Shown here: piece by piece, positions 29,505 through 39,110 of the stretch | Numbering within the stretch: position 1 is the stretch's first letter | Layout of the letters: every line of letters begins with the position of its first letter | DNA from: UBA4416 sp964541155 | GTDB taxonomy: Bacteria > Bacteroidota > Bacteroidia > B-17B0 > Aurantibacillaceae | Direction: 5' to 3' | Assembly (NCBI GenBank): GCA_964541155.1 | Contig: CAZIPC010000001.1 | Location: forward strand, 372,001-436,000 | Length of the DNA stretch: 64,000 nt | Translations under genes and position numbers: made by a program | The notes under the pieces: generated by a model | What the model was told of the DNA's origin: nothing | Databases searched by the model: none | The model's input: the letters and a program-made list of their open reading frames with translations, nothing else

Positions 29505-30125
29505 ATGATAAAACATCTTAAATATTCAAAAGGACTTCATATCTTAATTCTATGTTGTTTTCTTCTTCCTTTTTTCAATGCAAGTTGTGAAAGCATATTA
29601 AAAGAAGAAATGGAAGAAACTGAAATGATTATGGCCGAAAAATCTGAAAAAGGCGACACAGTAATATCAGTTACAGACTCCGATAACGTTACCGAGGAAA
29701 ATGTTATTCTTCCAACATCCGACTCGACAAATAATACTTCTAAGAAAAAAGATGATTTATCGTCACTTAAAATTGTCGACAAGTTTCCAATTCTAAAGCC
29801 TGTATTAACTCCAGACAAAGACATTTTTACTGGACTTGCAACTGTTATTGACTCTTTTCCTTGGATTATTTTCATATCAACTCCAATTGCTTTCCTATTT
29901 TTAATTATAAGCTTAACAGCAAAAATAATTGACAAGAATGCAAGGCGAACGATTGTTTTTCTGGATATTCTTGCTTTTGGTTTTCTACTGATAGCTCATT
30001 CAATATCGTTTGAAAGTGAAAGACTTTGGGGTGTATGGGTGACAATATCTTTAATTGGTATCCTAACAATTTATGATATATACATAAATAGACTTCTTCG
30101 AAATGAACTAAATAACAGAAACTAA
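29505..30125 (+). CDS. Predicted lipoprotein/membrane protein of unknown function
   Basis: A 206-residue protein I do not recognise. The N-terminus carries a signal segment ending in a lipobox-like NASC (Cys28). A low-complexity acidic, Ser/Thr-rich linker follows (about 30-95). The C-terminal half holds three hydrophobic helices (about 120-140, 150-168, 175-195). A lipid-anchored N-terminus joined to an inner-membrane domain is unusual. There are no close gene neighbours, and composition is slightly richer in GC than nearby genes. Confidence 0.7.
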   Translation: MIKHLKYSKGLHILILCCFLLPFFNASCESILKEEMEETEMIMAEKSEKGDTVISVTDSDNVTEENVILPTSDSTNNTSKKKDDLSSLKIVDKFPILKPVLTPDKDIFTGLATVIDSFPWIIFISTPIAFLFLIISLTAKIIDKNARRTIVFLDILAFGFLLIAHSISFESERLWGVWVTISLIGILTIYDIYINRLLRNELNNRN

Positions 30126-30308
30126 CAGCTCCTTTGCCAAATACATGCTAATCAAAATATTTGTAATAAATAACACTTCGCGAAATATGTTTTCATTTTG
30201 CAAATGCGTAAAAACATTTTATCTTTAAATAAACATTTGCTATACAAGGATTTAAACCAAAATAGGCAAAACCATAAAACGTTATACTAATTATTATGAA
30301 AAATAACT

Positions 30309-30827
30309 ATGAAAAAACTAATTTTAAAAAACGGAATTATTTCGGGAATTATTGTTACTGTATTTATGATATGCGGTACATTTATTTTTTATAAAAATAC
30401 CAATACCCAGTGGAGTATGGCACTGGGTTATATAGGCATGCTAATAGCCTTTTCGTTTATTTTTATTGGCATAATTCAATACCGCAATAGCATTGGAGAG
30501 GGTTACATAAATTATTGGCAAGGTTTTAAAATTGGTTTTTTTATTGCTTTAATTTCATCTACCTTTTATGTAGTTACATGGTTAATTGAGTTTTACACCG
30601 TATTTCCTGATTTTATGGAAAAATATGTTGAGCAAACTTTAAAAACGGCTACTGAAAATGGTGCTTCTGAAGCGCAACTAGAACAGCAAAAATTAGAGAT
30701 GGCAAGCTACACAGAGTTATATAAAAACCCATTTGGTGTAACACTACTAACCTACATAGAAATTTTACCATTAGGAATTTTAGTATCATTATTAGCTGCT
30801 GCTATTCTTAAAAAGAAAAAAAATTAA
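30309..30827 (+). CDS. DUF4199 family membrane protein
   Basis: A 172-residue inner-membrane protein of the DUF4199 family, found almost only in Bacteroidota and of unknown function. Four hydrophobic helices are seen (about 8-28, 38-58, 72-95, 145-166), with a charged glutamine/glutamate-rich loop before the last. Its last four bases overlap the end of hutI on the opposite strand. The 183 bases upstream hold no gene; a palindrome TTCGCGAA lies there, and I assign it no function. Confidence 0.85.
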   Translation: MKKLILKNGIISGIIVTVFMICGTFIFYKNTNTQWSMALGYIGMLIAFSFIFIGIIQYRNSIGEGYINYWQGFKIGFFIALISSTFYVVTWLIEFYTVFPDFMEKYVEQTLKTATENGASEAQLEQQKLEMASYTELYKNPFGVTLLTYIEILPLGILVSLLAAAILKKKKN

Positions 30828-32074
30828 ACTTGTTTTTCGCCATTTAAATAAACACTTTCTATTAAATTGCTCCCAAAAGAATATGGTATAAATCCATATG
30901 AACTAATAGGTTTTGTAATAAAAAAGTTTGCTTTTTTTCCAGGAGTAATACTCCCTACTTCATGAGATACGTTCATGGCATAGGCAGAATTTATAGTACA
31001 AGCATTAATTACTTCTTCAGGCGTTAATTTGTATTGCACACAACCCAAGCTCATCATAAAATTCATATTACCACTTGGGCAACTACCAGGGTTAAAATCG
31101 CTAGCAAAAGCAATAGGCAATCCTGCATCAATCATTTTTCGAGCTGGTGGCAATGGTAAACTTAAAAAGAAGGCTGCTCCTGGCAATACAGTGGCCATAG
31201 TGTTTGAGTGTTTTAACAATTCAATATCATTATCATTACAGTATTCTAAATGATCTACACTTATAGCCCCGCAAGCTACACCCGCTTGTATACCACCATA
31301 ATGGCTCATTTGTTCGGCATGAACTTTTGGCATTATACCATACTCAATACCTGCCTTTAAAAGGTACTCTGTCTCTTCAGGTGTAAAATAATTTTGCTCA
31401 CAAAACACATCCATAAAATCAGCTAATTTCTCAGCAGCAATTTTAGGCAACATCTCATTTACTATTAAGTTAATATATCCCTCTTTATTATTTTTAAATT
31501 CTAAAGGTAAAGCATGTGCTCCTAAAAACGTTGATTTTACTGGTAATAAATTTAAATCTTTAATGCGTTTTATAACACGCAACATTTTTAATTCACTCTC
31601 AATACTTAATCCATAACCGCTTTTAATTTCTATGCTTCCAGTACCTTGAGAGATAACCTCTTTTAGGCGTACCATGGCTTGATCAAACAATTCATCTTCG
31701 GTAGCTTCGCTTAATTTTTTAGCAGAATTTAAAATACCACCACCTCTAGCAAAAATTTCTTCGTAACTCAATCCATTAATTCTATCTACAAATTCGCCTT
31801 CTCTATTACCAGCATACACAATATGGGTATGGCTATCAACATAACAAGGCATAATTATTTTCCCTTCGCAATCCATAATATCTAAGCCTTTCCAATCTTC
31901 AATACCCGGAAAATCATCCATGCTTCCATAATCTGCAATTAAACCATTATCTACAGCTAACCAAGCGTTTTCAATACAAGGTAATTCTTTCATCTCATTA
32001 CCACATACTTTTAATACAACTGTATCTCGCACCTGAACTAATGATTTTATATTTTTAATTAATAATCTCGACAT
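30824..32074 (-). CDS. hutI: Imidazolonepropionase
   Basis: A 416-residue amidohydrolase from the ATG at 32074; an upstream TTG adds eight unlikely residues. It hydrolyses 4-imidazolone-5-propanoate to N-formimino-glutamate in histidine breakdown. Metal ligands are visible in DSHTHIVYAG, in KVHAEQ (about 245) and in the late Asp of ASDFNPGS. The substrate loop REGEFVDRINGLSYEE is typical of HutI. The other hut genes are not in this window. It ends convergently with the DUF4199 gene and is divergent from aroC. Confidence 0.95.
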   Translation of the reverse strand: MSRLLIKNIKSLVQVRDTVVLKVCGNEMKELPCIENAWLAVDNGLIADYGSMDDFPGIEDWKGLDIMDCEGKIIMPCYVDSHTHIVYAGNREGEFVDRINGLSYEEIFARGGGILNSAKKLSEATEDELFDQAMVRLKEVISQGTGSIEIKSGYGLSIESELKMLRVIKRIKDLNLLPVKSTFLGAHALPLEFKNNKEGYINLIVNEMLPKIAAEKLADFMDVFCEQNYFTPEETEYLLKAGIEYGIMPKVHAEQMSHYGGIQAGVACGAISVDHLEYCNDNDIELLKHSNTMATVLPGAAFFLSLPLPPARKMIDAGLPIAFASDFNPGSCPSGNMNFMMSLGCVQYKLTPEEVINACTINSAYAMNVSHEVGSITPGKKANFFITKPISSYGFIPYSFGSNLIESVYLNGEKQV

Positions 32075-32147
32075 ATGCTTATTATTTTGAGAGTGCAAGT
32101 TATTTAAATTATGGCTTATTTTTAAGTAAAATGGTTATTTTTACATC

Positions 32148-33245
32148 ATGGCAGGTAATACTTTTGGAACATTATTTAAGTTAACCACTTTTGGCGAAAG
32201 TCATGGAGAGGCAATTGGAGGTATTATTGATGGCTGCCCTGCTGGTTTAGATATTGATTTAATTTTTATCCAATCAGAATTAAACCGACGTAAACCTGGG
32301 CAATCTCATATTACCACTCAACGAAAAGAAGAAGATAAAGTAATATTTTTATCAGGCATTTTTGATGGTAAAACTACAGGGCATCCCATTGGATTTATAA
32401 TTGAAAACACAAATCAAAAAACTAACGATTACGAACATATTAAAGATTCTTTTCGACCCTCTCATGCCGATTTTACGTATCAAGAAAAATATGGTATAAG
32501 AGATTACCGTGGCGGAGGACGATCATCTGCCAGAGAAACTGCTTGCCGCATAGTTGGTGGAGCTATTGCTAAATTATATTTAAAACATATCCATATTTCT
32601 ATTCAAGCTTATGTGAGCCAAGTTGGACACATTAAGCTTGAAACTAATTATCAAAAATTAGATTTATCAAAAACGGAAGAATCTATAATACGTTGTCCGG
32701 ATGCGGCCTGTGCCTATAAAATGATTAGCTATATTGAAGATATTAGAAAAGAAGGAGATACTGTAGGAGGCATTGTAAGTTGTGTAATTAAAGGAACCCC
32801 TGTAGGTTTAGGAGAACCAGTATTTGACAAATTACACGCCGATATAGGAAAAGCCATGTTAAGCATTAATGCTGTAAAAGGATTTGAATACGGAGAGGGA
32901 TTTAACTCTATTAACTTTAAAGGTTCAGAATTAAATGATGTATTTATACATTCAAATACAGTTGAAAATGACAAAAAAATTACTACACTAACTAACCATA
33001 GCGGCGGCATACAAGGCGGTATTAGTAACGGACAAGATATTTACTTTAATGTGGCTTTTAAACCAGTTGCTACTATTATGCAAAATCAAACCAGCGTTAA
33101 TAAAGATGGTAATGAAACTATTATTACAGGTAAAGGCCGTCACGACCCATGTGTAGTGCCAAGGGCAGTACCTATTGTAGAAAGTATGGCTGCATTAGTA
33201 TTAGTAGATCATATTTTACGAAATAAGACTTGTAAAATTTTATAA
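32148..33245 (+). CDS. aroC: Chorismate synthase
   Basis: A 365-residue enzyme that converts 5-enolpyruvylshikimate 3-phosphate to chorismate using reduced FMN, the last step of the shikimate pathway. Family signatures are strong: GESHGEAIGGIIDGCPAG near the N-terminus, YGIRDYRGGGRSSARET (about 113-129) and, near the C-terminus, GRHDPCVVPRAVPIVE. Full length. The symporter gene follows after 24 bases. Confidence 0.97.
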   Translation: MAGNTFGTLFKLTTFGESHGEAIGGIIDGCPAGLDIDLIFIQSELNRRKPGQSHITTQRKEEDKVIFLSGIFDGKTTGHPIGFIIENTNQKTNDYEHIKDSFRPSHADFTYQEKYGIRDYRGGGRSSARETACRIVGGAIAKLYLKHIHISIQAYVSQVGHIKLETNYQKLDLSKTEESIIRCPDAACAYKMISYIEDIRKEGDTVGGIVSCVIKGTPVGLGEPVFDKLHADIGKAMLSINAVKGFEYGEGFNSINFKGSELNDVFIHSNTVENDKKITTLTNHSGGIQGGISNGQDIYFNVAFKPVATIMQNQTSVNKDGNETIITGKGRHDPCVVPRAVPIVESMAALVLVDHILRNKTCKIL

Positions 33246-33269
33246 ATTACGAAATAAAACATTAAAACT

Positions 33270-34628
33270 ATGTTCAGTAAAAAAAATCGCCTTATTACTA
33301 TTATTGTTATTTCGATGATAATTGGTATTGCTATAGGATATGGCATTAACAAAACAATAACCACTAATAGTTATAAAATTGAACAATCGTATATTCAAAA
33401 AATATCAAAAGGAAATAAAGAAGTAGAAAAACAGTTAACAGTTGCTTGTGCTAAAATTGATGCTACAAATTTAAAACAACTCAAGAAAAAAGCAGCTTCT
33501 AATTTTTCAATTTTAAGTGATATTTTTTTACGATTAATAAAAATGATTATTGCTCCTTTAGTATTAGCCGTATTAGTTATGGGAGTTGCCAAAGTAGGCG
33601 ATTTTAAGTCGGTTGGTCGTATTGGAGGTAAAACTATTATTTATTTTACGTTTGCTACTCTTCTGGCGTTAAGCTTAGGATTAGCGATTGTAAATTTATT
33701 TGAACCAGGTAAAGTAATGGCCTCAGATAAACCTGATGCCAGCTCAGAAACAACAATTAAAGTAAATACTCAAACCGCTTCTAATTTTATTGCACATATA
33801 GTTCCAGATAGTATTATTAGGGTAATGGCCGAAAATGAAATTTTACCAATTGTAATTTTTGCATTATTTTTTGGAATAGCTGCCGCTAGCATTGGCGAAC
33901 AAGGTAAACCAATGATAAAAGCCATGGATAGTTTATCGCACGTTATGTTTAAAGTAACTAATTTTGTAATGAACTTTGCCCCTATTGGAGTGTTTGGTGC
34001 AATTACAGCAGTAGTAATTCAACAAGGATTAGATGTTTTAAGTGGATATGCGTATTTAATGGCATGTTTTTTTGGAGGGTTATTATTTTTTGTATTTGGT
34101 ATTTTACTGTGTATTTGTTTAGTATTACGAATAAATTTTTTCTCACTTCTATCATATGTTAAAGAACCAATTTTATTAGCATTTAGTACTGCTAGCTCAG
34201 AGAGTGCTATGCCAAAAACAATTGAACAATTAGAGAAATTTGGAATAAGCAATCGAATTGTTTCTTTTGTTTTACCACTTGGTTATTCTTTCAACCTAGA
34301 TGGATCTATTATGTACATGACATTTGCCACAGTTTTTATTGCCCAATCTTATGGTATTGATATGACTATGGCCGACCAAATAAAAATGATGCTAATTTTA
34401 TTAATAACAAGTAAAGGCATGGCAGGTGTACCACGAGCATCTTTAGTAGTTATTGCAGGTATGCTAAGTATGTTTCATATACCCGGCGAAGGATTATTAT
34501 TATTACTAGCTGTAGATCAAATTTTAGATATGGGAAGATCAGCAACTAATGTTGTTGGAAATGCGGTAGCGAGTGCTGTAGTTGCTAAATGGGAAGGTGA
34601 AAAACTTACTCCAAAAACACATATTTAA
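33270..34628 (+). CDS. Dicarboxylate/amino acid:cation symporter (DAACS family)
   Basis: A 452-residue membrane transporter of the glutamate/aspartate symporter family (GltP/DctA-like). Family marks are the serine-rich hairpin STASSESAMPKTIEQ, the motif NLDGSIMYM, and the late DRSATN-like region DMGRSATNVVGN. About eight helices plus two re-entrant hairpins are expected. An insert with many charged residues follows the first helix. It takes up acidic amino acids or C4-dicarboxylates with Na+ or H+; which one is not visible. Confidence 0.92.
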   Translation: MFSKKNRLITIIVISMIIGIAIGYGINKTITTNSYKIEQSYIQKISKGNKEVEKQLTVACAKIDATNLKQLKKKAASNFSILSDIFLRLIKMIIAPLVLAVLVMGVAKVGDFKSVGRIGGKTIIYFTFATLLALSLGLAIVNLFEPGKVMASDKPDASSETTIKVNTQTASNFIAHIVPDSIIRVMAENEILPIVIFALFFGIAAASIGEQGKPMIKAMDSLSHVMFKVTNFVMNFAPIGVFGAITAVVIQQGLDVLSGYAYLMACFFGGLLFFVFGILLCICLVLRINFFSLLSYVKEPILLAFSTASSESAMPKTIEQLEKFGISNRIVSFVLPLGYSFNLDGSIMYMTFATVFIAQSYGIDMTMADQIKMMLILLITSKGMAGVPRASLVVIAGMLSMFHIPGEGLLLLLAVDQILDMGRSATNVVGNAVASAVVAKWEGEKLTPKTHI

Positions 34629-34644
34629 ATATTAATACTTTAAC

Positions 34645-35271
34645 ATGCTATTTTACTGGTTAAATCTTATAGGAATATTTTTTTTCACAATCTCTGGCTC
34701 ATTAGCTGCCAGAGATAAAAAGCATTACCATGATTATTTTGGAGTATTTTTTACTGGTTTTATTACAGCCATTGGAGGCGGAACATTAAGAGATATGATG
34801 CTAGGCGCATATCCAATATCCTGGCTAAACGATAAAAATATTTTAATATCTATTATTTTTGCATTTATTATTACGTTACTATTTAAAAACTACATAATTA
34901 AATTGCGTAGAACCCTGTTTTTATTTGATACTATTGGAGTTGGTATCTATACTATCTTAGGCGTTCAAAAAAGTTTAGAATTGGGAGTGAATCCCTTTGC
35001 CGCTGTAATTTTAGGTTTAGTTTCGGCCGTATTTGGTGGTGTAATAAGAGATACTTTATTAAATGAAATACCACTTATTTTTGCTAAAGAAATATATGCA
35101 ACTGCCTGTATAGCAGGAGCCGTATTATTTACAAGCATGTTGTATTTAAAAATAGATACCGATATAGCAGCTAGTATTAGTATGAGTTTAATTATTAGTT
35201 TTAGAATTTTAGCTGTAAAATACAAACTAGCCTTACCAAAATTTGACTCTGGTAATGAAACAATAGATTAA
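34645..35271 (+). CDS. Trimeric intracellular cation (TRIC) channel family protein
   Basis: A 208-residue inner-membrane protein (UPF0126/TRIC) made of two internal repeats of three helices plus a seventh. Each repeat carries the glycine-rich signature: AIGGGTLRDMM and VFGGVIRDTL. Prokaryotic TRIC proteins conduct K+ and other monovalent cations. It lies 16 bases after the symporter and 3 bases before rimM, so these may share a transcript. Confidence 0.92.
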   Translation: MLFYWLNLIGIFFFTISGSLAARDKKHYHDYFGVFFTGFITAIGGGTLRDMMLGAYPISWLNDKNILISIIFAFIITLLFKNYIIKLRRTLFLFDTIGVGIYTILGVQKSLELGVNPFAAVILGLVSAVFGGVIRDTLLNEIPLIFAKEIYATACIAGAVLFTSMLYLKIDTDIAASISMSLIISFRILAVKYKLALPKFDSGNETID

Positions 35272-35274
35272 AAT

Positions 35275-35787
35275 ATGAATACTACAGAAATTGGATATAT
35301 TAGTAAAACACATGGATTAAAAGGTCATGTTATTTTAAGATTAAACGAATTAATTAATATTGATGAAGAAATAATAAAATCTATTTTCATAGATTTAAAT
35401 GGCTCGCAAGTACCCTATTTTATTGAAGAATGCAAGCCTAATAACTCAGGTTATATTTTAAAACTAGAAACCATTGATACCATTGATACATCTAAAAAAT
35501 TAATTGGAAAAAAAGCCTTTTCATTGCCTGATTTTTTATTAGAAAACGATGAATCTTTAAATGAATTTATTGGTTATGCTATTATTGATTCTAAATTAGG
35601 AAATATTGGAACCATTTCGGCTGTAGATGAAAAAACAGACAATGCCATTATTAAAGTAATTCATCCAACGGGGATAGAAATTATACTTCCATTTAATGAT
35701 GATTTTATTATAGAAATTGACGATGATTTAAAAACAATCAAATTTAATGCTCCTGATGGGTTAGTTGAATTGTATCTAAATGCATAA
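35275..35787 (+). CDS. rimM: Ribosome maturation factor RimM
   Basis: A 170-residue 16S rRNA maturation factor. The N-terminal RimM domain opens EIGYISKTHGLKGHVI and the C-terminal PRC-barrel follows from about residue 90 (FIGYAIIDSKLGNIGTIS). It binds S19 and helps mature the 30S head. In many genomes rimM sits with rpsP, trmD and rplS; here it follows a TRIC gene, and rplS is 21 kb away. The ATG comes three bases after the upstream stop, which suggests coupling. Confidence 0.93.
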   Translation: MNTTEIGYISKTHGLKGHVILRLNELINIDEEIIKSIFIDLNGSQVPYFIEECKPNNSGYILKLETIDTIDTSKKLIGKKAFSLPDFLLENDESLNEFIGYAIIDSKLGNIGTISAVDEKTDNAIIKVIHPTGIEIILPFNDDFIIEIDDDLKTIKFNAPDGLVELYLNA

Positions 35788-35876
35788 ACTTAAATAAATC
35801 TATTATAATGATACATTTATTACTATTTACTATTAATTTCTCTCATTATTTTGTTTAAATTAGGGCTTTAATTATT

Positions 35877-36965
35877 ATGAAAAATCAGTACTGTATTATT
35901 ATGGCTGGTGGTGTTGGAACTCGGTTTTGGCCAATGAGTTCTACCGCACATCCAAAACAATTTTTAGATATTCTTGGAACTGGTAGAACGCTTATTCAGC
36001 AAACCTACGATCGTTTTAAGGATATTTGCCCTGCCGAAAATATTTATGTAGTAACAAGCGATATATATGAGAATTTAGTAGCCGAACAATTACCAGAAAT
36101 ACATAAAGAAAATATATTAACCGAACCTTCTCGAAAAAATACGGCACCTTGTATTGCCTATGCATCATATAAAATTCATAAATTAAATCCAAAAGCTATA
36201 ACAGTTGTAGCTCCATCAGATCACTTAATCACTAAAGAAGATACATTTACAAAGGCTATTAAATCGTGTTTTGAAAAAGCTAAATATGAAGATTGCTTAA
36301 TTACACTTGGCATAAAACCATCAAGGCCAGATACTGGTTACGGATACATTCAATTTATTGATTCCCCAATTGAAGAAAAAGATAAACGTATGTATAAAGT
36401 TAAAACTTTTACAGAAAAACCTGATTTAGAAACAGCTAAGTTTTTTGTAGATAGTGACGAATTTCTTTGGAACAGCGGAATTTTTATTTGGAGTACAAAA
36501 AGTATTATCTCTGCATTTGAACAACATGATAGTGAATTAGCTTCTTTATTTAAAGAAGGAAATGATGTTTATAATACACCAAAAGAAAAAGAGTTTATAA
36601 CTAAAACATACAACGTTTGTAAAAATGATTCTATAGATTACAGCGTAATGGAAAAAGCAAAAAACGTATACGTACGATCTTCTATTATTGGCTGGAGTGA
36701 CTTAGGAACATGGGGCTCATTATACACGCATATAAAACACGACAAAGGAAACAACGCCTTAATTGGTAAAAACATTATTCAATACGATTGCAATAATTGT
36801 ATTGTTCACGTTCCAAAAGATAAATTAGTTGTATTACAAGGCCTCGAAGATTACATTGTTGTTGAATCAGATGGAATTTTAATGGTTTGTAAAAAAGAAG
36901 ATGAACAACAAATTAGGAATTTTGTAAACGACGTTAAAGTTCAAAAAGGAGATAAATTTGTTTAA
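35877..36965 (+). CDS. manC: Mannose-1-phosphate guanylyltransferase
   Basis: A 362-residue nucleotidyltransferase that makes GDP-mannose from GTP and mannose 1-phosphate, a precursor for surface glycans. The pyrophosphorylase motif AGGVGTRFWPMSSTAHPKQF is at residues 9-28, and TEKPDLETA and WNSGIF motifs follow. It stops near residue 362 without the isomerase domain of two-domain ManC enzymes, so it is the short type usual in Bacteroidota. The gene is flanked by short intergenic regions without clear partners. Confidence 0.93.
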   Translation: MKNQYCIIMAGGVGTRFWPMSSTAHPKQFLDILGTGRTLIQQTYDRFKDICPAENIYVVTSDIYENLVAEQLPEIHKENILTEPSRKNTAPCIAYASYKIHKLNPKAITVVAPSDHLITKEDTFTKAIKSCFEKAKYEDCLITLGIKPSRPDTGYGYIQFIDSPIEEKDKRMYKVKTFTEKPDLETAKFFVDSDEFLWNSGIFIWSTKSIISAFEQHDSELASLFKEGNDVYNTPKEKEFITKTYNVCKNDSIDYSVMEKAKNVYVRSSIIGWSDLGTWGSLYTHIKHDKGNNALIGKNIIQYDCNNCIVHVPKDKLVVLQGLEDYIVVESDGILMVCKKEDEQQIRNFVNDVKVQKGDKFV

Positions 36966-37024
36966 CTAAACATTAGTCTGAGGCTGCGTCTAAGACTTTT
37001 TATTAATACATCAAAAAGAATTTT

Positions 37025-38284
37025 ATGCCTCATTCAAAAAATATCAATAAATTAATACTAGTTGCCGCATTAGGCTACTTTGTTGATATTTACGACTTAC
37101 TATTATTTGGCGTTGAACGATTTGATAGTCTTAATGAAATTTTACCAGAAGAATTTACTGGAATTTCTGAAAATGTAAAAAAATCACTCAATTTAATTTA
37201 TGGCAAATTATTATTAAACTGGCAAATGGCAGGTATGCTTTTTGGGGGATTATTTTGGGGTGTTTTAGGTGACAAAAAAGGGAGATTATCGGTTTTATTT
37301 GGTTCAATTTTAGTTTACTCTATTGCCAATATTTTAAATGGATTTGTACATACCACTAATAGTTACATTATACTTCGTTTTATTTCTGGCTTTGGATTAG
37401 CAGGAGAATTAGGGGCCGGAATAACATTAGTTAGCGAAAGTATGAGTAAAGAAAAACGTGGCTATGGCACAATGATAGTTGCCACTGTTGGTGTTTTTGG
37501 AGCAGTAGTTGCAGGTTTTATGGGCGAAATTATAACCAATTGGCGCTATTCATTTTTTTTAGGCGGTGTCATGGGGCTAGCCCTTTTAATATTAAGAATA
37601 GGAGTTTTTGAATCAGGAATGTTTGAAGATATTAAAAAAGAAACCTCTATCAAAAAAGGAAACATAATCAACTTATTCTCTAATAAACATCGCATCATAA
37701 AATATGTTTGTATCGTATTTGTAACAGTACCTGTTTGGTATGTTATGGGTACTCTAGTGCTATTCTCTCCCGAATTAAGTGAATTGATGGGATTACCAGA
37801 AAAATCTATTACAGCAGGAAAATCGATCATGTTTGCCTACACAGGTATAACCATTGGAGATATTGTTTCTGGAATTATAAGCCAGTTATTAAAATCAAGA
37901 AAAAAAGCATTATTAATATTTTTATCATTAACTGTTGTTGGTGTAATATTGTACTTTTTATTCGGAGGCACCTCTATTAATATATTTTATACCATAGTTA
38001 CATTTATTGGTTTTGCTACAGGCTACTGGGCAGTTTTTATAAGTACAGCATCAGAATTATTTGGAACAAACATTAGAGCTACAGCTACAACTACAGCTCC
38101 AAATTTTGTGAGAGCATCTACTATACTTATCTCATTACTCTTAAATTTTATAATTTCTGTTTGTTGCGTTGATAAATTATTAGCTACAAAAATAACAGGA
38201 TGTATAATTATTATCATCGGATTTATTGCTCTTTACTATCTAGAAGAAACTTTTGGAAAAGATTTAAATTATGTGGAAAAATAA
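37025..38284 (+). CDS. MFS transporter, sugar/metabolite:H+ symporter-like
   Basis: A 419-residue major-facilitator transporter with about 12 helices. The loop 2-3 signature reads GLFWGVLGDKKGRLSVL and the helix 4-5 region has RFISGFGLAGELGAGITLVSE, the acidic pattern of the MHS/sugar-porter-like branch. An insert after helix 1 (SLNEILPEEFTG...) is unusual. The substrate is unknown. Its last 14 bases overlap the next gene. Confidence 0.88.
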   Translation: MPHSKNINKLILVAALGYFVDIYDLLLFGVERFDSLNEILPEEFTGISENVKKSLNLIYGKLLLNWQMAGMLFGGLFWGVLGDKKGRLSVLFGSILVYSIANILNGFVHTTNSYIILRFISGFGLAGELGAGITLVSESMSKEKRGYGTMIVATVGVFGAVVAGFMGEIITNWRYSFFLGGVMGLALLILRIGVFESGMFEDIKKETSIKKGNIINLFSNKHRIIKYVCIVFVTVPVWYVMGTLVLFSPELSELMGLPEKSITAGKSIMFAYTGITIGDIVSGIISQLLKSRKKALLIFLSLTVVGVILYFLFGGTSINIFYTIVTFIGFATGYWAVFISTASELFGTNIRATATTTAPNFVRASTILISLLLNFIISVCCVDKLLATKITGCIIIIIGFIALYYLEETFGKDLNYVEK

Positions 38285-38639
38285 ACCAACCGTTATTGTA
38301 GGGGCGTCACCCAATGCAGATAGATATAGCTATAAGGCTACTATGAGTTTGCTACAACATAATCATCATGTATTTCCATTAGGTATCAAATCAGGAAAAA
38401 TAAACAATGTAGATATTATTACCAATAAGCCAATTCTTAATACTATTGATACTGTTACACTATATGTTGGACCAGACAATCAAACTTTATGGATTGACTA
38501 TATATTATCATTAAATCCAAAACGAATTATTTTTAACCCCGGTACCGAAAATCCTGAATTTGAAGAACTTGCTAAAAGCAAAGGTATAGAAACACTAGAA
38601 GCATGTACCCTTGTATTATTATCTATTAATCAATATTAA
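38271..38639 (+). CDS. CoA-binding domain protein (CoA_binding_2)
   Basis: A 122-residue single Rossmann-fold protein with the family opening KPTVIVGASPNADRYSYKA and the conserved late segment FNPGTENPEFEELAKSKGIE. The group resembles the CoA-binding part of succinyl-CoA synthetase; the role of stand-alone forms is unclear. It overlaps the MFS gene by 14 bases and its TAA shares a base with the next ATG (TAATG), so the three genes are translationally coupled. Confidence 0.9.
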   Translation: MWKNKPTVIVGASPNADRYSYKATMSLLQHNHHVFPLGIKSGKINNVDIITNKPILNTIDTVTLYVGPDNQTLWIDYILSLNPKRIIFNPGTENPEFEELAKSKGIETLEACTLVLLSINQY

Positions 38640-39094
38640 TGATATCTTTTATTACAAAATCTTTTAAACAACTAAGTACGATTGAACTATATCAAATACT
38701 ACAATTACGTTCAAGCGTATTTGTAGTAGAACAACAATGTGCTTATTTAGATATGGATGATAAAGATTTTGACTGCCTTCATGTTTTAGGCTATAAGAAT
38801 GAACTACTAGTAGCGTATTCAAGATTAGTTCCTCAAGGATTATCATATGAAGAAGCTCCAGCAATAGGAAGAGTTGTTTCACATCCTTCTTATCGAAAAT
38901 TAGGATACGGAAAACTATTAATGAATTATAGTATTGCTAACATCAAGCAATATTATCATTCAACCCAAATCATAATCAGCGCTCAAGTATATCTTATTAA
39001 TTTTTATCAAAATTTAGGCTTTACTGCCGAAGGAGAAATATATCTTGAAGACAATATACCTCATATTACCATGCGATATTTTTATAAAAAATAA
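38639..39094 (+). CDS. GNAT N-acetyltransferase, ElaA-like
   Basis: A 151-residue acetyltransferase of the ElaA group. LYQILQLRSSVFVVEQQCAY at the N-terminus is typical of ElaA. The acetyl-CoA loop is IGRVVSHPSYRKLGYGKLL (about 81-99). The substrate is unknown. It is the third gene of the overlapping MFS/CoA-binding/GNAT unit. Confidence 0.9.
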   Translation: MISFITKSFKQLSTIELYQILQLRSSVFVVEQQCAYLDMDDKDFDCLHVLGYKNELLVAYSRLVPQGLSYEEAPAIGRVVSHPSYRKLGYGKLLMNYSIANIKQYYHSTQIIISAQVYLINFYQNLGFTAEGEIYLEDNIPHITMRYFYKK

Positions 39095-39110
39095 ACCTTA
39101 TTTTTAACCC

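Noticed and set aside
30177..30184. Palindrome TTCGCGAA before the DUF4199 gene
   Set aside because: An 8-base palindrome is expected by chance over this length and has no partner site.
36975..36997. Small hairpin AGTCT/AGACT before the MFS gene as a terminator
   Set aside because: Only five pairs with a long loop; too weak to call.
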